From positions 18,893,501 to 18,957,500 of the forward strand of contig CM076955.1 of the NCBI GenBank assembly GCA_039566865.1: a stretch of DNA of 64,000 nt. Direction: 5' to 3'. The translations under genes were made by a program, and so were the position numbers. This document shows positions 10,301-22,300 of this stretch, one piece after another. The stretch is from Aurelia coerulea (lineage: Eukaryota; Cnidaria; Scyphozoa; Semaeostomeae; Ulmaridae). The notes below the pieces were generated by a model. That model did not search any database and was not told the origin of the DNA. It saw nothing but the letters and a program-made list of their open reading frames with translations. Position 1 is the stretch's first letter; each line of letters starts with the position of its first letter.

Positions 10301-13300
10301 AACACTTTAGTTTTTAATATCGGCCACTTACTTTTTATTTCACAGCCCGCCAAACTGGTCAACTTTATTTTGACTCACTTCAATCTTGCACTTTCTGTAC
10401 GCGCATACTCACCCGAGTTTGAGATACTCAGAACCAGCTAAGATAGCGGAACAAGTCCATTTTGCAAGTTTACAACTGTTGTTTTTCAATTCAGTAGCCA
10501 GGACAGAACCTCCTTGCGAGTCAAGTTTAGCTCTCCATGCTACACCACTCACCTAAAATTGAAAACCAAAAAAACCGTATGTAAGGGATCATGTTTCTTT
10601 ACTGAATTCATAGAAATAGTAGTACAACCAAATAAAGTCTTTCACCAAGAAAGAAGTTGAGAGCAGCATTTTCTTGAACTGCTAGTTAGCTGCTGTCGTT
10701 GTATTTAATATCTTAAAAATACCGGGAAGCTCAAGGAAAACAATCGTGTTTGAAAAATTACCAAAATTTGATTACATGGCCGATCTTAGATTGGGTTTGG
10801 AGATTCGGAGATTGGGTGGGAAGAAAAAATTATGGATGGCTTGTAAGAAAAGCCCAGGATAGAGGAAAGTGGAAACAATTCATAGCAGCCTACCTACAAC
10901 GAGTAGACGGCACATGAGAAGAAGAAGGCCGATCCTAAAATTTCTTAGTATTGCAAGTAGATTAAAGACCAAATTATTTTCCCAGGTATAGCTGATCTTG
11001 CGATTGGTTTTAACACTAGCAAATTTAGCTCTTTTTAGGGCTGCCTGCTTTTGAAACGTCCTGCACATAGCACTGATGATTACAAGATTAACTTCTTTTT
11101 ATTTATTATGCCTGTAGTTTAGTCATAAATGTTAGAAAGAAACGCAAACTTTTATCGTAGACCTGCAGGATAAGGAAGAATTTCAAAATGATAGCTCTTA
11201 AAGGCAAGATGTAAGATGTTGCCCAAAGAGAATGGTTACGAATAAGGTTGTTCATGGTGCCATTTTATCTGTTTTAAAAAAAGAAAACAAACATTTCATC
11301 ATCTTCAAATATATTTGAATCATTGATAAGAGACATCAAAGAGAAAATATCATGATAGGTTTGATAATTGAGTTGTGGTGATCTATTTAGTGGGAGTACT
11401 TTTCTTGGACTCTCGGTACAGTAAAAACCCGCGTATAAGAACCTACAATTTTGCAAGTCAGCCTGGCTAGGTTCTTACGTTTTTGCTATTTGGTGGGAAA
11501 TGAGGCTGTTCAGGTTCTTAAATTGGTTCTTATGTTATTCAGGGCTTTGAGGAATTTCTATTCTTCAGATTCAAACTTGAGGCCTATTGTTTACTGGCAG
11601 TTTAGTATTATTCACAAAAGCATTTTGGAAGAATCAGAAATGTTTATGTAATCCAAAGAAAAGTCTTCAAAAGCTTCTCATCAAATAATATAAAAATTTA
11701 CGATCCTTCAATAAACTTCTGCTGTGGATATTAAAGACCCCATGATCTCTACAAATAAGAACCTATTTCAAATTTCAGCCTGAATGGGTTCTTATACAAT
11801 GGGGATCTAATTGCAAAATTTCAGCCTGCAGGTTCTTAATCCACTAGGTTCTTATATGCGGGTTTTTACTGTAGTTTGGATTGTCCGTAGAGAGGAGATT
11901 TCACCCCCACCATTTTGTGGCCGAGACTACAGTCTTCCTTGGAAATAGCATGCGGCAGATATTACCACAGGAGATAAAAACTCAACCATACTTTCAATTT
12001 TTAACCAGCAAATTAGGTGCTGGAACGGTGATTAATGCAACCGTAGGCTCTGCAGAGTATAAGTACCACAGGTTGGGGTCCTAATAGGATAGATATAGAT
12101 GTGACTGTCCTGTAATTAATATTAATATCTAATTACAAAAAGTGTAAATAATGTAAAGCAGGATGAAATTAGCTATAATTGTAGCTACTATCTATTTCTT
12201 TCTTCTACTACCGGGTGAGGCAATAAAAAGGCCCGGCGTTTGAAAAAATCCTTCTCCCTCAATATCAAAGCAATAATAATGAAAACAATCTTGTTTTATT
12301 CTCAATATGTCCAATTAGGTTCAGTATTACCCAGATTTAATCGGCCATTCCTTCTCCCTCAATATCAAAGCAATAATAATGAAAACAATCTTGTTTTATT
12401 CTTAATATGTCCAATTAGGTTCAGTATTACCCAGATTTAATCGGCCATTCCTTCCCGTCGATATGAGAGAATTTCTACAGAAAGCCCCTTTCGAAAACCT
12501 GCAAAAACGAAGGGAAACGACGAGCAAAATTTCTCTTTGTTTTCCCTCCAAGCAAGAATGACACATGCATTAATGCATTTTGTCCTCTTGGAAGAATGGA
12601 ATCCCCCTGAATAAGTTATTTAAACTAGGGGGGGAGACTTTAAGGAGGATAGCACGTGCCAAAGCATTCTCAAGTCACTGCTTGCTCATGATTTTAGCGC
12701 GTTTTTCAAGGTTTCTTGAAGGGACATTTTTTAGAAAATTCCTTGTAAAATCTTAACGGAGCGACCGATTTCAGCCAGGAAAAATTCTAAAAGTTATTGA
12801 ACATGTTAGCTATTCAACTAGATATTGCAAAATATCATTGCTTATATATTCGGGGAGCAGTGGCCTTTGAAAGGCCGGGCCTTTTTTTACTCATCCGGTA
12901 TAAACAAATAAATGGTGATGACGATGACTATGATGATCACGTGGTTTGCTCCCTTCACTACGCCACTGTCCTCGATAGCATAAGTTCCAAATCTTTAAAA
13001 AGGCTGGTGTAAAATTGAGTGACCTATTTCTTTGAACTGAATGACTTCAAAGCAACTTTAGCTAATTCTCTATAATTCTACCGTTGGAATTTTCTGAAAT
13101 CTTCAATATTTTCAGAATTAGAGTGTTTTTCTTCTTTTTCAAGACTCCAAGAAAAATTTTCAAAAAAACTTAAAACCATCGTAATTTCTAAACCGTTTGA
13201 CGTAACATGAAATAATTTCGAAGAAAACCATAGTTTATGAATGCCTACAATATGGTATCAAGCAAAATTTTCTCACTCATCTGGTTTATGATTTAGAAAT

Positions 13301-16300
13301 TTGATGACGTCACATCCTCAAATGAGTTGAAATGTAAGATACGCTGTAATTTCCAAAAATATTCAAAATTTCCGAAAAGTCCAACGGTAGAATTATAGAT
13401 AAGTAGCTGAAGCTTCTTTCAAGCCATTCAATCAGAAGAAGTAGAGTACTGTCACCCTGAATGGGTCTAATCACAAATAGAATTGATTTTCTTATGAAAG
13501 TGCATGTCTCTTGGAAATATTTTCTTTATGAATATGGACTTCATTTCCTTGCCAACCATTATTTCTAGGCCAAAGATATTTTTACTCTTGTTTCCTCTTG
13601 AAGCTGAGCCTAACATCAGCAGTAGTAAAAATGATACTTTCTCCGATTTTCGCCCTGAATGGGTCTAAATATTGTTTAGGCCTCAGTAGGGAGATTTTAC
13701 TAGCAGGAAAGCCAAGCTTCTCTCTACAGATACCACACTGAATGAACTTTAAGGAAATGTTTGTATTATCTGGCTTTTTGGCATTCTTGGCAACTCAAAA
13801 CTTCAACGGACAGCTATCGCTTTTCCTGCGCCGATGAAGCTCAAATTTTCTTAAAACTCAACAGTTGTGATAATTTTCAAAGCTGACGAAACACCAAGGT
13901 TAATGAAACCCTCAATATATGTAAAAATGACTTTAGTAGCACATTTCCTTTCTAAACTGACACAATACCAGCACATACAAACTTGGATCGCTACGTGGAG
14001 TCGTTTGAAAAAGATAGACCCATTCAGGGCGAACTTTTCCCAATTTATTTGCCTTTGGAAAAATACGCACTTCGGCAACGAAGATTGACAAGATGTTTCG
14101 ATAAATGTTAGAATTTACTCTTAAAAGTTTGGTATGACCTGCGAAACAGTTTAACTGGATATTAAATGTGCAAAAATGAAAAAATAAAGGCTGACTCATT
14201 CAACCCATTTGAACCGGAAAAAAAGATTTGATGAAACTTGCGAGTCCACGGAAGATAGTTTGCCTGAAAAACTTCATATTTTCGGAAATATCCTCTTCAA
14301 CGAAACACAATCAAAGAATATTGTAAAAAAAGGCGTCAGCAAAACATTTTTGTTGTGTTTTTGAAAAATCTTTAATCCAGGCGCCTTGTATTTCCGTCGA
14401 AATAGGAGTGCGCGATTCTGACAAAAAACGGAATTAGACCCATTCAGGGCGACAGTACTCTAGTTCATTAAATTTTACACCCACCTTTTTATGCTGAGAT
14501 AAAGATTTGGAACCTATGCTGTCCTCTATGTTGGTGATTGACAGGCAAAACAAACGTACAAATAACAAGATCCATACCTTGGAGTCCCATTCGTTCAATG
14601 TTTTGATATTGACATAAAGATTTGGAACCTATGCTGTCCTCTATGTTGGTGATTGACAGGCAAAACAAACGTACAAATAACAAGATCCATACCTTGGAGT
14701 CCCATTCGTTCAATGTTTTGATATTGACATAAAGATTTGGAACCTATGCTGTCCTCGATGTTGGTGATTGACAGGCAAAACAAACGTACAAATAACAAGA
14801 TCCATACCTTGGAGTCCCATTCGTTCAATGTTTTGATATTGACATAAAGATTTTCACCAGATGCGCCTTGCGTGAGTGCGTCATGTTCACAACGAACAAT
14901 CAAATTGATCCCATCACCAAGTTCAAATTTTCTGTACCTATTGACAAAATAACAATGATTTAATATTAATTATCAATTGCGTAATGGTCTTGTCACTTAC
15001 CATGTGTCCTAAAAACATAAGTTCTAAACCTTTGAATCCATGCATTTAAGAATTAAGAAACAAATTAAGAAACTTCTAATGCGAAAATCTCATATTGAAT
15101 TACGAAACTTTTAGTGCTATGGCCTCATCCAAGTTTCTAATAAAGAAAACGTGTACACCTCTGTCCAACTGTAAATAAATTGAATATTATTTAAGCAAAT
15201 CCCAGGAGGGTCGTTGGGAGGCGTGCTTCTTCCTTCGTTTGCTTGAGACTTTATATACGCAGAGCTTCCATTCCGATGTCGAGAACTAAAGGATTAGGGA
15301 ATTTACTATGAACTTTTATTTGAATTGGAAGTTTTGGCTAGCTAAAAAAAACTTGAAATAGTCTAGGTGTTTCGTTTGGCATTGTTTATAAGGAGGGCCT
15401 CGGGGGGATTTTATCGCGATTTTATGTAAATGTTATTTTATCCTATAAATACTTGGCTGTCCTGTGGTTGTAAACAAATGATGAAGATTTTATAATCGAA
15501 ACGTTTGGCTTTTAACAGTTTAGATTTTCATTAAGTGAATATCATTATCATTATCGTCACAAGGACGTGAAATCCTCACAACCTCAACAATCATGACAAT
15601 TGTAATTGTTCAAGTCATTCGGATGACTTTCATGAAAAACGTGGGAAATGTCCACCTGCGGAAATTATGATAATCGTTCAACATGAGCCCTGCGAGAAAT
15701 TTTGTCTTAAAGGGTCTGTGTCACCCAGCATTCCTTGCACGTGCCGTCTCTTGGCTGTCCTTTGTTATCGCCATTTTCATGGGCCATGAAAATGGCGACA
15801 ACAAAGGCCAACCAAGAGATGACACGTGCAAAGGATGCTGGATGGAACAGACCCTTTAAAAATGCTTACATTCATTTACCCGAGGTGCCTAAGATGGAAT
15901 GTCATTACAAAATTAATGAGAATGGACAGTGGTAAATAAGGGAGCTGTCATTTTTATTAACAGGGAGGGGGTGGAAGCATTTTGAAAATTTGCCCAAACA
16001 ATTTTAGACCCCTGCATTCTACCCATGAAAAATGTCAGACCCCATCTAATTTTCACCAAAAAGTTCTGACCCCTGACAGCTCAAAACGACTTCAAAAGAA
16101 CCAGACTGTTACAAAAGCATCAAGCCAAACAAAGAAGAATTCGATTGAAGAAAAGAAGAAAGGACTTAACAGACAAAAAACATTGATGCCTAACCTTTTT
16201 TGAGAAAATTAATAAATAGCTAAACAATAAAATCTACAAAATTTAATTTTTTTCTCGAAAATATTCAAAAATTTGGCACAGTTATTTCAGACCCCAGCAT

Positions 16301-19300
16301 AAATTCCTCTAAAAGTTTAAGACCCCAATAAATTTACCCTAAAAATGTTCAGACCCCTCCTCATTTGCTTCCACCCGGGTTCCTGCAATTATTTATCACT
16401 GCTCCCTAAGCTGCTCTATAAATAGAACAAAGAAAATACTCAGGCATAGCATTGTTTCTTTGGCTACCCATTGTTCATTGTTCATTGTTCATGGTGCGTG
16501 TGCGATATCAATTTGAATGGGATATTTTCATATCGTTTTGCTTTTTGCAAATGCAAGCTTTTAACCTTGCACAAACCCGTTAACATGACAGCAAATTCAA
16601 AAGAAAAAGGAAGGCAGAACAAAAATTAAACCAAATGAAGCGAGACAAGGAAAAGAAAGCCCTGGCAGGACAGCCTGTCACTTTCTCGATGTGAGTGCTC
16701 GCGATAGCCTGTCGATGAAGCTGTTTGCATGATAATCCATCCTTTGAGCGGATCAAAATCTTTAAGAGTGGGAGTGGCCTACACACCGCGTAATCCCTTC
16801 CACCTGCTCCGTCTTAAGAATTCCGAAGATGTTATTCGCAATTCCTTCGGGTCATTTACAAATAGCTACGTAATTGCAATTACAGTGTTGCAATATCGCA
16901 CATTCTTCAGCCTTGATATCTAGTGCTGTATCTAGATGTGAAAATTGCGACTGTTTTGCCGCGCGGATTATCGTTGTAGCCTTGCCACAAACTAGGGTCC
17001 TGTTTACACGACACCAATCTATGCATTCATATCCGTATTCATCTAAGTTCACTTCAGCGTTCTGTTTGCACAAGACCCAATTCACCACCATACTCACTTG
17101 ATGTCATCTGGGTGACCTGAAGAAACTTCACGAGCCAGATCATAACTAGACTTATAACGATGAGTCCCTTGTATCCCTGCGGTACCTTGCTCAACAGGGA
17201 CTCATATTGAAACAGTTAAAAACCTGACCCTATCTTCTGCATTCGATCGATCGAATCTGGATCGAACGACTGCTTCGGCTCTGTTCAACGGTCACTCCTC
17301 AGAAAGGAAATGCGATAGAAACCACGGTAAGCAGACACTTAATCGACGAAACTTGGTTTTCATCTGAAGAAGAAAGTTCACTTTACCTGGTGAGTGCAAA
17401 ATGAGTCTTTTAATGCTACAATGTCCACGTTTTTAAGACCAAAACATACCAGAGAAATCTTCAAGTAACTTCCGCAGCAACTTCCTTCAAATCTAGTGAA
17501 GTGCGTCAATCGAATTGAAGGTTCGAAACTGATTGTTCTTTGCCAAATCTCGCAATCTGATTGGTATGCTAGGAACCCCAGCATATTAGGCCTAAATAGG
17601 GTCAACTTTTTCAGAGTAATACTATGAGTCTCTGTTGACTGAAGCGCCATCTTGAAGTCAAAGAGCACAGGGAAACAAGAGACTCGTCGTCATAAGTCTA
17701 GATCATAACTAGCTCTCTGAAATCAAGGGCAATTGACAAATGCTTTGTTTCACCGTTTAGCTTGGGTACCCTTTGAGATGTTGCATGGTCCCTTTGAGCT
17801 GTGATTACCTTCCGAAAAAGAGCTCAGAAGTACATTTCGAATCCTACATTTCTCACCTAGAGTGAAATAATTGCTATTTTTTCAGTCAACACTTCGTGAA
17901 ACATAACGTGGAGATGAACTTGAAGTGGTTTGGGGGGGGGGGAATCTATTGATTGTAAAATGATTGATCTCTCCTCCTTATTTCAATATCATGTTCCTAA
18001 GAAAATTTGGAACTTGGCATGTTTCACATCTTCCAAAACATGGACTGGAAAAGGACGGAATAAACCTTTTAGCCATTCTACAAAAGAGCCTGGATCGAGC
18101 GCTATTTTTATACGCGAGGCTTGATAGAATGGTGTTAAGAGCTTCTATCACTATTGTGCAAATTCGAAAATTCTACAAAGTGCACTTTGTAGAATTTTCG
18201 AATATGCACAATATTGATAGAAGCTCTAACGCCACTCTATCGAACCTCGTGTATAAAAATAACGCTCGATCCAGGCTCTTTTGTAGAATAGCTAAAAGGT
18301 CTATTCCAGGAAATGACGGAATTACCATGTTTTTGAAACTGGTTTTTTGTAGGGTAGTTACAACCTCGTTCCCAAGGGTATCTGTTGTTTTCAATAGGAG
18401 GCTAGACCTCAACAGATACCCTTGGGACCGCTTGACAAATTTTGTCAATTTTGATCGGAATAATTAGCATAATTTGGCAGACAGCAGGTCCTTTTGAATC
18501 CCATATTCGACAATTTCGAAATGTATATTCCATGGTTCGAACACCACTCATTGTATCCAGAGCCATTCGAATGTTCTTCATTTCAACTGAACGTCAGGGC
18601 TTCAAACCTGAGAAACTTCTTTTGTTTCGAAAAGAGCCAATCAAATACCAGAATAGCCTAACATGCTTAAGGGTCAATGTAGGCGTTGAAGTTTACGGAA
18701 AACCCTCATTGTCACTGGGTACGAGGTTGAGTTTGTCAAAGTCAGTCAATCGTTTTGTTGATATCAAAAGATCAATTCCCGTCTCCCGTCTCTCGTCACA
18801 CCCTCCCCCCGTCTCAAGAATTATTCGGCTACTACTTTTATAATTGTTCTTGTTGGGAGACGAGATACGCTTTGTCGGAGGAAACGTATGTGTCCCCCCG
18901 TGCAGTAAGTTAATGCTCATGCGCCCGTCAAAGCTCGACCCCAAAACGCTATACTGCGCATGAGCTTTAACCCACTGCACGGAGGGACACATACGCTTCA
19001 TGGAACAAAGCCTATCTCGTCTCTCAACAAAGTTCATTTGGAATCTAAAACTGCAGTCAGCCATGAAAGATGTTTTGCGACCACAACTCCAATCAGACCA
19101 GCAAGGGCAAATTTTGTGGAAGAAAAGATTCAGGTTTCTGAAAAGACAAAGCGATTTGCCCTTCTGAAGAATAGATTTCACACCTCTGAGTGCACTCAAT
19201 CAAATCAAAATAAACAGAGAGTGCAAAGCATTATGGTTGGCTGCGCACAAGGTGTGAAATCTATTCTTTAGGAGTTCGAAATCGCTTTGTCTTGAACAAA

Positions 19301-22300
19301 CCTGAATCCTTTGTTTACAAAATTTGCTCTTGTTAATCAGACCGATATATATTCCACAAAACAAGAGACAGATTAAAAAGGCCTTGCTATCATTGCCCTT
19401 GACGTTTCGTAATTGTGTGATCACAACGGGCAAATTTCGTTTCACCCCTGCAGTAGCTTTGCAGCGTCAAAGCTAGACTCGTTTTGAAACGTGGAATCGA
19501 GACTGACCTGTCTTGTTCGACAAAATATCGCAAATTAAATGTTCGTTTATTAAATGTTCGGACGTTGATTCTTTGACAAATATCGCAAGTTTTTAATTCA
19601 ACTCGATTATCATTGCGGCAACGCCGACATTAAATTTCACTTACCTATATCCGACTGAGGCCACAGCTTCTCCTTCATCTTCAACAAACGGATTTGGATT
19701 ATCAAATGCCAACTTGTCTCCTTTTCTCAAACATTGTTGTGAAAAATTTTGATTGATGAAAGTTGCTTCCAGCGCCAAATTGCTTGCTGAATTAATTCCT
19801 TCTTCTGGAGGTGGTTCCCATGCAGTCTCATAGACGGTTAACAAATCTACAGAAAGTGACAACAGAGTTTCTTAGATATAGATACAGGAGACAGCGAGGG
19901 AGGGGGCAATAGCACAGTACATCCCATGGTTTCTCAAAAGTGCTAAATATCAAAGTGCCCCTTGTCGCAGACAACAGCAATCAATTTTCGATGGGAAAAA
20001 GTACATCGAGAAGTCCCCTCTCGAGAGTTACTCCCAATAAATAATGGAATGCTTGGTAAGTTCCTGGACTAAACATCTCCTTAATATTCCTCTTAGATTC
20101 CATTTTACCCTTTTATGGTAAACATGAAAATGACTAGAGCATTTTGCTGTAGTTATGTAAGAGAAATATTGAAAATCAATTCGCAATAGACTTTTCAGAT
20201 ATTCTAAAAAACATGTAAATTTTGATATATTTTTTAGTATTTTCGAATGTGAACAAAAGTGATAGGAGCTGTAACGTCATTCAATCCAACGTTTCATATA
20301 AAAATGCATAAAAATATTGCTCGATCCAGACTCTTTTTTAGAATAGCTGAAATCTATTATTTCAAAAAAGTCGCTGTCGTCAGTGAGCAGACCCTTCTGC
20401 AATACATCTGTCAGCTACCTTAGTCCTTTCAAATTTCGCCTGCCTTCAATTTTGGCTCCCTTTAATTTTCGCCCCTCTTGTGCAGAAGTTTCGCGGGAGT
20501 TTCGCTCCCTTTAATTTTCGCCCCCCTGGTTTGGATTGATATGACGTAATTTGGATGGATATGACCCCGAGGAAGAGAACACGGTGGAACTAGAACAACA
20601 AAATCACCCCTCAGACACAGGGGAGGACAATATCATTGTTATCGAAGAGTAATGAATGTCTTGTATTTTGTATTACAATCAAAACTAAAGTTTTTTCATA
20701 GAAAATAGATTTGTTCGCTTCCTTTAATTTTCGCTCCCTCTAATTTTCGCCCCCCTCCGGGACCTGGATCAAGCGACATTTTTCCACGTTTTGTAAATTT
20801 CTCGAATTTTGCAATGTACAGAAAGTTACAGTGCATTTCTGGAAATTTTTCTGCCAAATGAGAGATTCCTGTCATCAATTTCTGCAAGATTCTAACATGG
20901 CAGTTTCTAACATGAGACTGCCACTTCGAATGAGCAATTTTCAAAGGAACATTCGTTGTCTTTATGGAGGATCCACAGAGCATGTTTACGTGTGTAGTCG
21001 ATTTCTTATTTTTACCTTTATCGCTGAAATGTATTGGGAAACTATGCTACATAAAAACAAAAGTTCCTCACCAAATTCCGAGTCATCTCTCTTATCAAAG
21101 AACAGCTTGTTGCCAACTCTCTGAAATAAAAGACGAGAAAGATGTCAGAATATACCTAAATCTTGCATCTAAAGACATAAGTTTCTTACCAAAACCTAAC
21201 AATGTTGAAAGTCTTGTTTACCCTTTACCAGTGTATACAATAAATATTGTTGCAAACTGAAGCCTGAAATAAGGGAAAGTATTGCGTGTCCCAAAAAAAT
21301 ACTCCCGCTTATAAAATCACCAAAATTCGATCATCAGACCTATCAAAAATTTTCTTTTTGATCTGTTTTGTCAATGATCTAAACATATTTAACGACGGTA
21401 AAACGTTCGTGTTCATTGCTTAATGGATATAAAATTACAGGTTGAAAATCATATTCTGCGCTACAGTAAAAACCCGCGTATAAGAACCTACAATTTTGCA
21501 AGTCAGCCTAACTAGGTTCTCATGTTTTGGGTATTTAGTGGGAAATGAGGCTGTTCAGGTTCTTAAATTGGTTCTTATTTTATTCATGGCTTTCAGAAAT
21601 TTCTTTTCCTCAGATTCAAACTGCAGGCCTTTATTTACTGTCAGTTCACATCAGTTGAGTTTATGAGATATATTCCCCAACAGAAATTTGTGGAAGAATC
21701 AGAAATGTTTACATAATCCAGAGAAAATCTTTCAAAAGCTTCTCGTCAGGTAATATAAACAATTTCTATTCTTCCACAAACTTCTGTTGTGAATAAGACC
21801 CCCCCCCATGCTCTCTAAAAATAAGAACCTGTTTCAAATTCCAGGCTGAATGGGTTCTTACATAATTGGGGTTTAATTGCAAAATTTCAGCCTGTAGGTT
21901 CTTAATCCATACGCGGGTTTTTACTGTATAGTAGCATTGTAAATCTTGCTTTATAGCCACTATTTAAGAGATCTTCTCTACCCCTGACGTCCCCAATGAT
22001 AGTTTGCATTTCTTTCCAACATTTATGACCAAACTGGAAGCTTAATAAACAAAGAGAAATGTATCTAGTAATCGTCAGTGCTATTTGCAGTATGCTTCAA
22101 AACCAAGCAGCCTCGATCATAGGGCTCAACTCTTTCAAATCTTCAAAAAGGTGGGTGTAAAATTCTATGAAATTTTTCTTTGGATTGAATTGCTGGAAAG
22201 GAACTTATGGTACTATTTCATTTCATTTCATTTTAAATTCTTTATACACGGTGGCCCCATCAACCAAGAGTGGCTGCTTTTCAGGGGGCCGTGGCAAAAA

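Noticed and set aside
14489..14735. Extra exon copies as real tandem exons of EIF3D
   Set aside because: Each copy has only the last 38 nt and the donor, no acceptor, and extending into them would shift the frame into exon 11.
17964..18467. A 167-codon plus-strand frame and its minus-strand partner
   Set aside because: Both are mirror frames of the family T palindrome; neither has a known domain.
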